Positions 53,122 through 62,358 of a stretch of DNA of 64,000 nucleotides are shown in pieces. Under the pieces are notes generated by a model. It did no database searches. It saw only the letters and a program-made list of their open reading frames with translations, and was not told the DNA's origin. Numbering within the stretch: position 1 is the stretch's first letter; every line of letters starts with the position of its first letter. Position numbers and translations under genes: made by a program. Source of the stretch: Streptomyces flavofungini (GTDB lineage Bacteria; Actinomycetota; Actinomycetes; Streptomycetales; Streptomycetaceae); the NCBI RefSeq assembly GCF_030388665.1, contig NZ_CP128846.1, positions 2,356,001 through 2,420,000 on the forward strand, in the 5' to 3' direction.

Positions 53122-54912
53122 TCACCTGCGGTTCCTCGTGTCCCGCCGGGCAGAAGGCCGCCGGTGCCGCGGCCCCGTTCCCGCGGCACCGCCCGGGCGG
53201 GCCCTCCCGGTGGAACGGGAAGCACGGCGGCAGGCGGGGGACGCGGAGCCGACGCCTGCGTCAGCCCTGGGTTCAGCGGCTGCCACGACGTCGGGGCCCG
53301 CGTCGGAACTGACACCTGCACCTGCATCGGCCCCCGCACCGGCGGCTGTCGCAGCGGAAGCGGCGGCAGCCGGAGTCGAGAGGGATGCGCCAGCGGGAGC
53401 CGGGGCGGCGGTACTCAACCGGTCCGTGGTTTCCGGAAGTTCGGAGCCTCCCAGGAGCTCGGGGACCTCTTCGAGAGCAGCGCCCCGATCGGCACCGAGT
53501 CCGTCGAAGGGAGCGGGGGCCGGGGGCTCCGAGTCGATCGAGGCTTCCGCGTCGATCGGGGCCTCCAGGTCGATGAAGCCCTCCGGGACGAGCGGGACCT
53601 CAGGCTCCTCCGACTCTCGCTCGGCCCGCTCACCACGCAAAATGCGGCGAATGGGCTCGGGATCCTCGTCCGCACCGCAGGCGGGGTGGAGCAGGAGCGC
53701 GAAGGTGTAGTGCGGGTCGGCCTTCAGGGCCATCGTCAGCGCCTCCTGCCCCTCGATGAGGTCGCCCAGGGACCAGGCGACCCAGCCGGCGAGGGTCAAC
53801 GGCGCCGCCGCGTGCTCGTGGAAAGGGCCGACGCAGCGGCGTGCGAGCGCCCGCCAGAGCCTGAGGGCGGGCTTCGCTTCCGCACCCTCCATCCACTCCG
53901 CCGCCCGGTCCCGGGTCGTGCGGTCCTGGATGCCGAGGATCAGAGCGGCCGCCTCGTCATGGGCCAGCAACTCGTCGTCCTGAAGGTCCGCGTCCAGCGG
54001 ATCGCCCTTCACGGGCGCCTCGGCGAGACGAGCCATCACCCGGCGGGCGAGGTCGATCGTCTCGTCGGCGACCTCATCGTGGCCGCCTTCGTCCAGGATC
54101 CTGGGCAGGAGCGCGATGGCCGCCCCGTGCAGCGCGCTCTCCTGAGCAGCTGCGGCCTCGGTTCGCCACGGTGTGAGTCGTGCCCGCAGTTTTCCCTGGT
54201 CGAGGCCCACCAGACGTCCCGAGTACGCGGTGGCCGCCGCGAGGACCGAGGTGCCCGTAGGGAGCATCCGCGTACCCTCTGCCGGGCAGCACCGCTGGTC
54301 AGGGCAGCAGTACGTCCAGAAGCGTCCGTCCGAGATGCAGACGACCTCCAGGACCGGGACGTCGAGACTGCCACAGGCGGTCCGCAGGGCCTGAGCCAGT
54401 GGCCGGAGGCGCTCCACGACCTGCCGCCCGGAGTTCGCGGGGGCGGTCCCCGCCTCTCCCCGCTCGGAATTTCGGAATGCGTCCTCTCCCCGCCCGGAAT
54501 CCTCGAAGGCGCCCCCGGCCACTCCTCGCCCGGACTGCCCGGAGGTGTCCCCCGCGGACCCTCCCGGCTCCTGGCAGAGGAAGGCGACGACGCCGTCCGG
54601 TCGGGCCTCGCGCCGTTCGCAGCCGCTCACGAGACACTGCGCCAGTTGCTCCGCGACGGCCGGCCAGTCCTCCGCACGCGTCGGGATTCCGAGGCGTGCC
54701 CGTCCGCCGAACCGTCCGCTGCGGCCGTGCAGCGCGATGAGGACGACGCTGCTCTCGGGCCTGAAGCCGAGCAAGTACGGCAAGGCGTCGGCCAGTTCGG
54801 CGGGAGTGCGCAGGGTGACCACGGGCTGCGTGACGGGGTCAGTGCCTGGACCTTCGAGGGAGCCTTCGGCGGGGTCTTCGATCGGGTCGACTGATTCGCT
54901 GTGATTCGTCAT
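53122..54912 (-). CDS. DUF4192 domain protein
   Basis: The 596-aa protein carries a DUF4192 domain in residues about 30-390: it begins VTLRTPAELADALPYLLGFRPESSVVLIALHGRSGRFGGRARLG and contains SDGRFWTYCCPDQRCCPAEGT and LTLAGWVAWSLGDLIEGQEALTMAL. The FRPESSVVLIAL stretch and the CCPxxxCCP cysteine cluster are family marks; a metal may be bound. After residue about 430 the chain is a Pro/Ala/Glu/Ser low-complexity tail. DUF4192 proteins are widespread in actinobacteria with no known function. The gene is divergent from a RecQ-type helicase, with two DnaA boxes between them. The ATG at 54912 has a weak ribosome binding site. Confidence 0.85.
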   Translation of the reverse strand: MTNHSESVDPIEDPAEGSLEGPGTDPVTQPVVTLRTPAELADALPYLLGFRPESSVVLIALHGRSGRFGGRARLGIPTRAEDWPAVAEQLAQCLVSGCERREARPDGVVAFLCQEPGGSAGDTSGQSGRGVAGGAFEDSGRGEDAFRNSERGEAGTAPANSGRQVVERLRPLAQALRTACGSLDVPVLEVVCISDGRFWTYCCPDQRCCPAEGTRMLPTGTSVLAAATAYSGRLVGLDQGKLRARLTPWRTEAAAAQESALHGAAIALLPRILDEGGHDEVADETIDLARRVMARLAEAPVKGDPLDADLQDDELLAHDEAAALILGIQDRTTRDRAAEWMEGAEAKPALRLWRALARRCVGPFHEHAAAPLTLAGWVAWSLGDLIEGQEALTMALKADPHYTFALLLHPACGADEDPEPIRRILRGERAERESEEPEVPLVPEGFIDLEAPIDAEASIDSEPPAPAPFDGLGADRGAALEEVPELLGGSELPETTDRLSTAAPAPAGASLSTPAAAASAATAAGAGADAGAGVSSDAGPDVVAAAEPRADAGVGSASPACRRASRSTGRARPGGAAGTGPRHRRPSARRDTRNRR

Positions 54913-54952
54913 GCGCCGACTCTGCACCGGATCCCACCATTCCGGTTGACCT

Positions 54953-54994
54953 TGTGGATAACCATGATCAGGGGCACTTCAAGAGTTATCCACA
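54953..54994. promoter_or_regulatory. Two perfect DnaA boxes in inverted orientation
   Basis: TGTGGATAA at 54953-54961 is the reverse complement of TTATCCACA at 54986-54994; both are perfect matches to the DnaA box, and the dyad extends by one base to TGTGGATAAC/GTTATCCACA. They sit 24 bases apart in the 133-bp gap between the DUF4192 gene and the RecQ-type helicase gene. Confidence 0.72.
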
Positions 54995-55045
54995 GACTGG
55001 CGGACTCGTTCGCCCGATGTCGTACCCATCAGGTTGCATGGAGCC

Positions 55046-57232
55046 ATGAGCAACGAAGACCTGCGCACGGCGGCCGACGCCGTCCTCGCCCGCCTCGTCG
55101 GCGGCCCCTCCCCCGATTCCGGCGAGGCCCCGCCGGACGGCCCCCGGCTGCGCGAGGACCAGTGGCGCGCGATCGAGGCGCTGGTCGCCGAGAAGCGCCG
55201 GGCGCTCGTCGTGCAGCGGACGGGCTGGGGCAAGTCCGCCGTGTACTTCGTCGCGACGGCGCTGCTGCGGGAGCAGGGCAGCGGCCCCACCGTGATCGTG
55301 TCTCCGCTGCTCGCGCTCATGCGGAACCAGGTGGAGTCGGCCGAGCGCGCCGGCATCCGCGCCCGCACGATCAACTCGTCCAACACGGAGGAGTGGGACA
55401 CCATCCAGGCCGAGGTGGCGGCGGGCGAGGTGGACGTCCTGCTGGTGAGCCCGGAGCGGCTCAACAACCCGGACTTCCGCGATCAGGTCCTGCCGAAGCT
55501 GGCCGCGGCGACGGGCCTGCTCGTGGTCGACGAGGCCCACTGCATCTCGGACTGGGGGCACGACTTCCGCCCCGATTACCGCAGGCTGCGCACCATGCTC
55601 GCCGACCTCCCGCCCGGCGTCCCGGTCCTGGCCACGACGGCGACGGCCAACGCCCGCGTGACAGCCGATGTCGCCGACCAGCTGGGCACCGGCGGCGGGT
55701 CGGACGCCCTCGTCCTGCGCGGCCCGCTCGACCGGGAGAGCCTGAGCCTCGCCGTGCTCCAACTGCCGAACGCGGCACACCGGCTGGCCTGGCTGGCCGA
55801 CCACCTCGACGAGTTGCCGGGCTCCGGGATCATCTACACCCTCACAGTGGCCGCGGCCGAGGAAGTGACGGCGTACCTGCGCCATCGCGGGCACACCGTC
55901 GCCTCGTACACGGGCAAGACGGAGAACGCGGACCGGCAGCAGGCCGAGGAGGACCTGCTCGCCAACCGGGTCAAGGCCCTCGTCGCCACCTCCGCGCTGG
56001 GGATGGGCTTCGACAAGCCGGACCTGGGCTTCGTCGTCCACCTCGGCTCGCCTTCGTCTCCGATCGCCTACTACCAGCAAGTGGGCCGAGCGGGTCGCGG
56101 CGTCGCCCACGCGGAAGTCCTGCTGCTGCCAGGCAAGGAGGACACGGCGATCTGGAACTACTTCGCCTCGCTCGCCTTCCCGCCCGAGGAGCAGGTGCGG
56201 CGCACCCTGGACGTGCTGGCGCAAGCAGACCGGCCCATGTCACTTCCGGCCCTTGAGCCTCTCGTCGAACTGCGCAGGTCACGCCTCGAGACGATGCTCA
56301 AGGTCCTCGACGTCGACGGCGCGGTCCGGCGTGTCCAGGGAGGCTGGATCTCCACGGGCAGGCCGTGGACGTACGACACCGAGCGCTACGCCTGGGTGGC
56401 AAAGCAGCGGCAGGCGGAGCAGCAGGCCATGCGGGAGTACGCGATGACGACCGGCTGCCGCATGGAGTTCCTGCGGCGCCAGCTCGACGACGAAGAAGCC
56501 GCGCCGTGCGGGCGCTGCGACAACTGCGCGGGCGGGCGGTTCAACGACAACGTCTCGTCCGCGGCGCTGGAGACGGCACGCGGTGAGCTAGCCCGCCCGG
56601 GTGTCGAAGTGGAGCCGAGGAAGATGTGGCCCACGGGCCTGGCAGCCGTGGGCATGACGTTGAAGGGACGCATCCCGGCCGGTGAACTGGCTGCTCCGGG
56701 GCGGGCCCTGGGCCGGCTCTCGGACATCGGCTGGGGCAACCGGCTGCGGCCGATGCTCGCGCCCCAGGCTCCGGACGGGCCAGTTCCGGACGATGTGTCG
56801 AAGGCTGTCGTGGAAGTCCTGGCCGCCTGGGCGAAGGGGCCGGGCGGCTGGGCCTCGGGGAGCTCCGACGCGGGGCCGCGCCCGGTGGGCGTGGTGACCA
56901 TGGCCTCGCGCTCCAAGCCGCAGCTGATCCAGTCCCTGGGCGCGCGGATCGCGGAGATCGGGCGACTTCCGCTGCTCGGCTCAATGGAGTACGCCGACGG
57001 GACCGGGACCGCACACGTGCCGAGGAGCAACAGCGCTCAGCGGCTGCGAGCCCTGGACGGCACGCTGACCGTGCCGCCCTCGCTGGCCGCGGCCCTCCAA
57101 GAGGCGGACGGCCCCGTGCTCCTGGTGGACGACTCGACGGAGACCGGCTGGACGCTCGCTGTCGGGGCGCGCATGCTGCGGCAGGCCGGAGCCAAGGGGG
57201 TGTTGCCGCTGGTCCTGGCTGTGCAGGGGTGA
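55046..57232 (+). CDS. RecQ-family helicase with C-terminal phosphoribosyltransferase-like domain
   Basis: A 728-aa SF2 DNA helicase. Motif I is [11 protein letters not shown], motif [24 protein letters not shown] (a RecQ hallmark), motif III ATTATAN, motifs [22 protein letters not shown] and QQVGRAGRG. The RecQ zinc site follows with cysteines in [13 protein letters not shown] and APCGRCDNC, then a winged-helix-like region. In place of an HRDC domain, the last 110 residues ([21 protein letters not shown] to the end) resemble a phosphoribosyltransferase: [11 protein letters not shown] and the PRPP-type loop [22 protein letters not shown]. That domain is reminiscent of ComF. ATG 55046 is chosen over an upstream TTG. 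Confidence 0.88.
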   Translation: MSNEDLRTAADAVLARLVGGPSPDSGEAPPDGPRLREDQWRAIEALVAEKRRALVVQRTGWGKSAVYFVATALLREQGSGPTVIVSPLLALMRNQVESAERAGIRARTINSSNTEEWDTIQAEVAAGEVDVLLVSPERLNNPDFRDQVLPKLAAATGLLVVDEAHCISDWGHDFRPDYRRLRTMLADLPPGVPVLATTATANARVTADVADQLGTGGGSDALVLRGPLDRESLSLAVLQLPNAAHRLAWLADHLDELPGSGIIYTLTVAAAEEVTAYLRHRGHTVASYTGKTENADRQQAEEDLLANRVKALVATSALGMGFDKPDLGFVVHLGSPSSPIAYYQQVGRAGRGVAHAEVLLLPGKEDTAIWNYFASLAFPPEEQVRRTLDVLAQADRPMSLPALEPLVELRRSRLETMLKVLDVDGAVRRVQGGWISTGRPWTYDTERYAWVAKQRQAEQQAMREYAMTTGCRMEFLRRQLDDEEAAPCGRCDNCAGGRFNDNVSSAALETARGELARPGVEVEPRKMWPTGLAAVGMTLKGRIPAGELAAPGRALGRLSDIGWGNRLRPMLAPQAPDGPVPDDVSKAVVEVLAAWAKGPGGWASGSSDAGPRPVGVVTMASRSKPQLIQSLGARIAEIGRLPLLGSMEYADGTGTAHVPRSNSAQRLRALDGTLTVPPSLAAALQEADGPVLLVDDSTETGWTLAVGARMLRQAGAKGVLPLVLAVQG

Positions 57233-57444
57233 ATCGGGCTTGGGCGAGGGACGCTCTGGGCAGGGATATGCGCGACGTATCACCGAATACAGGGCGACGG
57301 CTTCAATTGCTCGTTGCCGCAAGCCAGTACGACGGGAAGAATTGGAAGCGCTCCCGCGCGGCTCCCGTGGTCCAGGAGGCCTCTGCCGCGGTGCGCCCCA
57401 ATCCGACGCCGCCCTCAGCAGGGCGTGTAGCCGAAGGGAGGATC

Positions 57445-58080
57445 GTGACCTTCGGATTCACTCCGTCCACAGCGGCATCGACGTCGGATTCATCGGCCGC
57501 CGCCGCGATACCCGATCCCGCTCTGTCGCCCACCCGCCTCCTCGAGCCCGCCGAGTGGTCGGCCGCCGAGATCCCGCTGCTGCGGAACCCTCGCGAGGTC
57601 GTCAGCGGACTGCACGCCCGGCACCTGCCCACTCCGGCCACGGCGGTCGTCGCCGTCCTCGACCAGGAGGAGCGGGTCAGGGCGTCCGCGTCCTTCGCGA
57701 GACGGTCGAGTGTGGCCGACGGCTGGGTGTTCCGCAACGCCCTGCTCGCGCAGTTGCGCCGGGTCATCCCGCACGATCTGCGCCGCCGTACCCCGGTGCG
57801 TACGGCCGTGTTGCTCTACTGCAGGGACGGGGACGGGCTATGGACGCAGGAGGACGGCGCGTGGATGTGGGGCCTGCGAGACGCGTGCACGCTGCACGGG
57901 CTGCGCTGCGGGGCGTACATCACGCTGACCCGGGAGGGCTGGCAGGTGCTCGGCGAGGGCCGCGCGGGCCGTCGGCCGACCGCTGGTTCGCGTCCTGAGG
58001 ACCTTGCCGAGGCCGAGACGCCTCCGCCGCGCATGGGTGGGGCGCCATCGGAGTTGTTACGTCGCGTCGCCGCTCGCTGA
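57445..58080 (+). CDS. Conserved hypothetical protein with a TTA codon
   Basis: A 211-aa soluble protein starting at GTG 57445 behind AGGGAGG. The conserved core runs from PARLLEPAEWSAAEIPLLRNPREVV-like sequence through HLPTPATAVVAVLDQEERVRASASFARRS to RTAVLLYCRDGDGLWTQEDGAWMWGLRDACTLHGLRCGAYITLTREGW. Three tryptophans and a short Cys motif are notable. I do not recognise the family. Codon 205 is TTA (58057-58059), which in Streptomyces makes expression depend on the bldA tRNA. It follows the RecQ gene after 212 bases in the same direction, so it might be part of the same developmental unit, which is inference. Confidence 0.75.
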   Translation: MTFGFTPSTAASTSDSSAAAAIPDPALSPTRLLEPAEWSAAEIPLLRNPREVVSGLHARHLPTPATAVVAVLDQEERVRASASFARRSSVADGWVFRNALLAQLRRVIPHDLRRRTPVRTAVLLYCRDGDGLWTQEDGAWMWGLRDACTLHGLRCGAYITLTREGWQVLGEGRAGRRPTAGSRPEDLAEAETPPPRMGGAPSELLRRVAAR

Positions 58081-58208
58081 GGCATCGCAGGGCTGCGCGG
58101 CACCAGGGTTGGTGCGGGTAGGCCGCTGTCGGACACACCTGGCGTCGCCGAGCACCACGACTGCACCCCTGTGCATCACCACGGGGAACCGACGCAGGCG
58201 TCAGCCGA

Positions 58209-58243
58209 CACCAAGCACCAAGCACCAAGCACCAAGCACCAAC
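58209..58243. repeat. CACCAAG heptanucleotide repeat (4 perfect units plus one partial)
   Basis: Four exact tandem copies of CACCAAG followed by CACCAAC. The array lies in the 299-base convergent gap between the TTA-containing gene and the next minus-strand gene, in noncoding DNA. Confidence 0.9.
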
Positions 58244-58379
58244 GACATCACACGCGACGTTTCGGCCTCACGCGTCACATGGGCGTGCAGCGAGGGACCC
58301 CGCGGGTGGTCGCCGTCCAGCGCGAGGCGGCGCGTGGCGCCGCGGCACGAGGCCGCGGCGTGGCCGCCGGGCGGGAGCG

Positions 58380-59051
58380 TCAGACGCCCGCACCCAGCAT
58401 CGCGTTGATCCGCTGCGGGTCGCCGCAGACGACCAGCAGGGTTCCGGCCCGGGTGAGCGCCGTCGGCAGGGCCGCGACGGCCGCTTCTTCGCTGCCGCCG
58501 TTCAGGGCCACGACGACCACGGGACGAGCCGCGGCACGGGCCAGGACGGCGGCGTCGGCGTAGAAGACGTCGTCGCCCGCATCGTGCTGAGCCCAGTAGG
58601 CGTCTTCGCCGAAGGACAGCTCGTGCGTCGCCCACGGGTGCGGTTCGCCGGTGGTGATCACCAGGACGTCACCCGGGGCGCGGCCCGAGTCGAGCAGCAG
58701 GTCGACGGCTTCCTCGGCAGCGTCCAGCGCACCCTCGACAGAGGCCGGGATCAGCTGAATCTGCGGGAGCGCCGCGGCGGTGTCGACGCCGGAGGCTTCG
58801 GGGGCAGCCGGAGCTGTGGGCTCCGGCGTGGGGGCCAGGGCCGTGGGCCCGGGCTTGGCGGCCGGTTCGCGCGTCGCGCGCTGCGCGGGCGGCGTCGGCC
58901 GTGCGGGACCCGGACGTCCGGGCCGCGGCGGCGCCGCGGGACGCGGGCCGGGTACGGGGCGGGGGGTCGGCGCGTTACGGCTGTTGGCCGGCGTGGCGCG
59001 GGGACCCTGGGCACTCTCGTGAATCTGAGGCTCCTCGGGAATGAGAGGCAT
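58380..59051 (-). CDS. Conserved hypothetical protein with disordered N-terminus
   Basis: The 223-aa protein has a Pro/Arg/Ala-rich disordered first half (residues 1-95) and a compact C-terminal domain (about 105-223) with GALDAAEEAVDLLLDSGRAPGDVLVITTGEPHPWATHELSFGEDAYWAQ, RPVVVVALNGGSEEAAVAALPTALTRAGTLLVVCGDP in order. The alternation of strands and helices (VLVITTG, VVVVALNGG, TLLVVCGD) resembles the C-terminal part of UvrD-like helicases but no Walker motif is present, so it is not a helicase. It may be a remnant or regulator derived from such a domain. The ATG at 59051 gives MPLIPEEPQIHESAQGP, and there is no ribosome binding site, so it may be leaderless. Confidence 0.75.
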   Translation of the reverse strand: MPLIPEEPQIHESAQGPRATPANSRNAPTPRPVPGPRPAAPPRPGRPGPARPTPPAQRATREPAAKPGPTALAPTPEPTAPAAPEASGVDTAAALPQIQLIPASVEGALDAAEEAVDLLLDSGRAPGDVLVITTGEPHPWATHELSFGEDAYWAQHDAGDDVFYADAAVLARAAARPVVVVALNGGSEEAAVAALPTALTRAGTLLVVCGDPQRINAMLGAGV

Positions 59052-59128
59052 GCATTGTTGTCTATCAAACGCCGACGCGACACGCGTCGGCGGGTGGCAC
59101 ATGAGTGCGACCGGAACTGCGGAAAACA

Positions 59129-59830
59129 TCAGAAGTCAAAGCCGAGCTGGCCCTCGATTTCCGGAACGTTTCCCTCCGCCCAGCTGCGGGCTTTCTTGAG
59201 ATGCCGCCACTGGGGCAGCGCATCAAGATACGCCCACGTAAGCCGGTGGTAGGGGGTGGGCCCCCGTTCCGCCAGCGCGGCCTTGTGCACCGGCGACGGA
59301 TAACCGGCGTTGGCCGCAAAACCGAAGTCTGCATGTTCGATGCCCAGTTCGGCCATCATTTTGTCGCGCCGAACCTTGGCGATCACCGACGCGGCGGCGA
59401 CGGCGACGCAGGACTGATCGCCCTTGATGACCGTACGGACCCGCCACGGCGCCCCGAGGTAGTCGTGCTTCCCGTCGAGAATGACCGCCTCCGGACGGAC
59501 CGGCAGGGCCTCCAGGGCACGGACCGCGGCCAGCCGCAGCGCCGCCGTCATGCCCAGGTCGTCGATCTCCTCGTGCGAGGCATGACCGAGAGCGTGTGAC
59601 GTGACCCAGCCCTCCAGCTCCTCGGCGAGCTCGGCACGCCGCTTGGGGCTGATCAACTTGGAGTCGGTGAGCCCTGCGGGTGGCCTGCGCAGTCCCGTCA
59701 CCGCCGCACAGACGGTGACCGGTCCCGCCCACGCCCCGCGTCCGACTTCGTCGACACCGGCGATGATCTTCGCTCCGGTGGTGGCGCGCAGGGAGCGCTC
59801 GACGGTGTGGGTGGGTGCTTCGTACGGCAT
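59129..59830 (-). CDS. rnhB: Ribonuclease HII
   Basis: The 233-aa enzyme cuts RNA in RNA-DNA hybrids and removes single ribonucleotides from DNA. It carries the first catalytic pair D27-E28 in [14 protein letters not shown], the third acidic residue D119 in [11 protein letters not shown], and the conserved [19 protein letters not shown] block with its last carboxylate. The GRGAWAGP stretch is the GRG motif that reads the 2'-OH junction. ATG 59830 gives the usual N-terminus [11 protein letters not shown]; the upstream frame extension is not conserved-looking. Ribosome binding is weak. It is followed downstream on the same strand by the hypothetical gene, 77 bases away. Confidence 0.94.
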   Translation of the reverse strand: MPYEAPTHTVERSLRATTGAKIIAGVDEVGRGAWAGPVTVCAAVTGLRRPPAGLTDSKLISPKRRAELAEELEGWVTSHALGHASHEEIDDLGMTAALRLAAVRALEALPVRPEAVILDGKHDYLGAPWRVRTVIKGDQSCVAVAAASVIAKVRRDKMMAELGIEHADFGFAANAGYPSPVHKAALAERGPTPYHRLTWAYLDALPQWRHLKKARSWAEGNVPEIEGQLGFDF

Positions 59831-59936
59831 GGCGCCAGACAGCGTACGCCGCCGATGACCACTCGCGACACCCCGGTTCGCCGAGCTCTGTCCGGTTTCA
59901 CGCCAACGCCCCGCGCATGCGCCTCGGCCTCCCGCG

Positions 59937-60551
59937 CTACACACGCAACAGCGGCACCATGACCTGATCGATCAGGCTGATGAATTCCTCGTCCGTCCAT
60001 TCGCTCCCGCACACCTTGGAGCGATACATCATCATCGCTGGAATCACATCGCAGACGAACGGGTCCATCGCTCCGGAACGCACTTCCCCGCGCTCCATTC
60101 CACGCCGCATGACCTCTCTGATGAGTTCCACACTCGGTCCGATGACACCCTCGACGATCACCGTATGGAAACGCTCCGCAGTTGCCGTGTCGCACTCGTG
60201 AAGAACGGCCATGAGGGCATAGCCGGGGCGTGACGTCATGGCCGCACGCATCTGGCGACACAGTTGCAGCAGGTCCTCACGAACACTTCCACAGTCCGGA
60301 ACTCCCGCCAGGTCCGGCAGCCCGGCCTGCAGCGCGTCGACAACGAGGTCCTCCTTGGACGGCCAGCGCCGGTACACCGCGGCCTTGCCCGTCTGGGCAC
60401 CCGCAGCGACCCCCTCCATCGTCAGCCCGCTCCAACCGACCGTACTGAGCTGCTCCAGCGCGGACTCGAGAATCGCGCGCTCCAGCACGGGGCCCCGGCG
60501 GCGCGAGGAGACCGCCTGCGCGGAGGCAGGAGTCCAACGCGAAGTAACCAT
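59937..60551 (-). CDS. TetR-family repressor of the adjacent MFS gene
   Basis: A 204-aa regulator with an N-terminal TetR helix-turn-helix (about 22-72; [52 protein letters not shown] is in the family pattern) and a helical C-terminal ligand domain (about 80-200) starting with [24 protein letters not shown] 60551 has GGAG eight bases upstream. The gene is divergent from a 14-TM MFS exporter, and two perfect 20-bp palindromes lie in the gap, the classical arrangement for a drug-responsive repressor controlling itself and the exporter. The ligand is probably a substrate of the exporter. Confidence 0.92.
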   Translation of the reverse strand: MVTSRWTPASAQAVSSRRRGPVLERAILESALEQLSTVGWSGLTMEGVAAGAQTGKAAVYRRWPSKEDLVVDALQAGLPDLAGVPDCGSVREDLLQLCRQMRAAMTSRPGYALMAVLHECDTATAERFHTVIVEGVIGPSVELIREVMRRGMERGEVRSGAMDPFVCDVIPAMMMYRSKVCGSEWTDEEFISLIDQVMVPLLRV

Positions 60552-60585
60552 CTACACATCTCCGTTGAGCAATCAAGGCAGATCC

Positions 60586-60605
60586 AGTGAACGCTTGCGT
60601 TCACT
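60586..60605. promoter_or_regulatory. TetR operator 1 (perfect 9-2-9 palindrome)
   Basis: AGTGAACGCTTGCGTTCACT, a perfect inverted repeat with a two-base spacer, 34 bases upstream of the TetR gene start. It shares the AGTGAACG half-site with operator 2. Confidence 0.92.
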
Positions 60606-60634
60606 GTCAGGGTTTCACTACCGTAGGCCGCGAC

Positions 60635-60654
60635 AGTGAACGTCTACGTTCACT
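60635..60654. promoter_or_regulatory. TetR operator 2 (perfect 9-2-9 palindrome)
   Basis: AGTGAACGTCTACGTTCACT, a perfect inverted repeat 23 bases upstream of the MFS GTG and centred 49 bp from operator 1. Identical AGTGAACG half-sites in both show that one protein binds both, and the spacing leaves room for divergent promoters between them. Confidence 0.92.
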
Positions 60655-60677
60655 AACGCACTTGTGGGGGACTCATA

Positions 60678-62234
60678 GTGACAACCTCTCAGTTAAGTAA
60701 AGATCAGAAGCCAGGCGCGGCCCGACGAGAAGGCCGACCCGGTATAGCGCTCACCATCATCGCCGCCTGCCAACTCATGGTGGTCCTGGACGCGACGATT
60801 GTGAACATCGCGCTCCCGCACATTCAGGACGCGCTCAAGTTCTCCACGACAGACCTCACTTGGGTCGTGAGTGCGTACACCCTCACCTTCGGCGGCCTGC
60901 TGCTTCTCGGTGGCCGCGCCGGTGACATCCTCGGTCGCCGCCGCGTCTTCATGACCGGCATCCTGCTCTTCACGCTCGCCTCGCTGCTCGGCGGATTCGC
61001 CCAGGAACCCTGGCAGTTGCTGGCGGCCCGGGCCCTGCAGGGCGTCGGTGGCGCGATCGCGTCGCCCACCTCGCTCGCGTTGATCACTACGACGTTCCCC
61101 GAGGGGCCCGAACGGAATCGCGCGTTCGGCGTCTTCGCAGCCGTCTCCGCCGGTGGCGGCGCGATCGGTCTACTGGCGGGCGGGATGCTCACCGAGTGGC
61201 TGGACTGGCGCTGGGTGCTGTTCGTGAACGTGCCCATCGGCGTGCTGATCGCCTTCCTCACGCCGCTCTACATCAGTGAGTCCGAGCGTCATCCCGGCCG
61301 CTTCGACTTCGTGGGCGCGCTGACCTCGACCGCCGGTATGGCCGCGCTCGTCTACGGCTTCATCCGGGCGTCCGAGGACGGCTGGCGCGACGGTCTGACC
61401 CTGGGGTCGTTCGGCGCGGCGGTCGTGCTGCTCGCCGCCTTCGTCCTGATCGAGAGCCGGGCGAAGGAACCGATCACACCGCTGAAGATGTTCGCCGACC
61501 GCAACCGGTCGGGCACCTATGTGATCATGCTCAGCCTGGCTGCCGCCATGTTCGGCATGTTCTTCTTCATCGTCCTCTTCGTGCAGAACGTGTTGAACTA
61601 CACCCCCATCGAAGCCGGTCTCGCCTTCCTCCCGGTGACGGTGGCGATCGTGATCGGTGCGGGTCTGTCGCAGCGGTTCCTGCCGGTTCTCGGACCCAAG
61701 CCGTTCATGGTGACCGGCTCCGCCATCGTCGCCCTCGGTCTCGGATGGCAGACGTTCATCACTCCGGACAGCTCGTACGTCAGCGGGGTCCTCGGGCCGA
61801 TGGTCCTGTTCGGCTTCGGCATGGGGCTGAACTTCGTGACGCTGACGCTGACCGCGGTGTCGGGCGTCGCCGTGCACGAGGCGGGAGCCGCATCCGGGCT
61901 GCTCAACGCGACCCAGCAGGTGGGCGGTTCGCTGGGCCTGTCCATCCTGACGACGGTCTTCGGCACGGCGAGCCGGGACGAGGCCAAGGAGCAGATCCCG
62001 GACTTCATGGCGAAGGCCTCCCCGGAGCAGAAGGCCGAGTTCGCCAAATCGGGAGAGCTTCCCGCTCCCTGGGGCCACGAGGTGCTGTCCACCGGCATCT
62101 CCACGGCCTTCCTGCCGGCCGTCGGCATGGCCGTACTGGCCCTGATCACGGCCCTGCTCGTGATCCGAGTCCGCAAGAGCGACCTGGACGCCCTCTCCGG
62201 TACGGCGAGCGCGGCAGGTCCAGCGGGGGGCTGA
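60678..62234 (+). CDS. MFS DHA2-family multidrug exporter (14 TM) with TTA codon 6
   Basis: A 518-aa drug/proton antiporter of the EmrB/QacA class with 14 transmembrane helices. Helix 1 carries ACQLMVVLDATIVNIALPHIQ (motif D1 of this family), the 2-3 loop GGRAGDILGRRRVFM is MFS motif A, and motif C (GAIGLLAGGMLTEWLDWRWVLFVNVPIG) follows in helix 5. GTG 60678 lies behind GGGGG. The sixth codon is TTA (60693-60695), which in Streptomyces ties translation to the bldA tRNA and thus to development. Its neighbour is the divergent TetR repressor with paired operators; exporter of a self-made or external antibiotic is likely. Confidence 0.93.
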   Translation: MTTSQLSKDQKPGAARREGRPGIALTIIAACQLMVVLDATIVNIALPHIQDALKFSTTDLTWVVSAYTLTFGGLLLLGGRAGDILGRRRVFMTGILLFTLASLLGGFAQEPWQLLAARALQGVGGAIASPTSLALITTTFPEGPERNRAFGVFAAVSAGGGAIGLLAGGMLTEWLDWRWVLFVNVPIGVLIAFLTPLYISESERHPGRFDFVGALTSTAGMAALVYGFIRASEDGWRDGLTLGSFGAAVVLLAAFVLIESRAKEPITPLKMFADRNRSGTYVIMLSLAAAMFGMFFFIVLFVQNVLNYTPIEAGLAFLPVTVAIVIGAGLSQRFLPVLGPKPFMVTGSAIVALGLGWQTFITPDSSYVSGVLGPMVLFGFGMGLNFVTLTLTAVSGVAVHEAGAASGLLNATQQVGGSLGLSILTTVFGTASRDEAKEQIPDFMAKASPEQKAEFAKSGELPAPWGHEVLSTGISTAFLPAVGMAVLALITALLVIRVRKSDLDALSGTASAAGPAGG

Positions 62235-62241
62235 CGGGGGG

Positions 62242-62291
62242 GCGTGTGTGCCGGGCCGTTCGCGACGGCGAGACCAGCCCGGCACACACGC
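62242..62291. terminator. Terminator hairpin downstream of the MFS gene
   Basis: A perfect 15-bp stem GCGTGTGTGCCGGGC / GCCCGGCACACACGC with a 20-base loop, beginning eight bases beyond the stop codon. It also faces the convergent ADP-ribosylglycohydrolase gene. Confidence 0.85.
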
Positions 62292-62358
62292 GGTCAGCTC
62301 ACCCCTGCGGTCCTCTCACGCATGTCCTCAGCGCACGGATGCCAGCCTCATCCAGCTC

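Noticed and set aside
54953..54994. DnaA boxes as a replication origin
   Set aside because: Only two boxes and no dnaA, dnaN or AT-rich unwinding region; streptomycete oriC has many boxes near dnaA, so a regulatory role is likelier.
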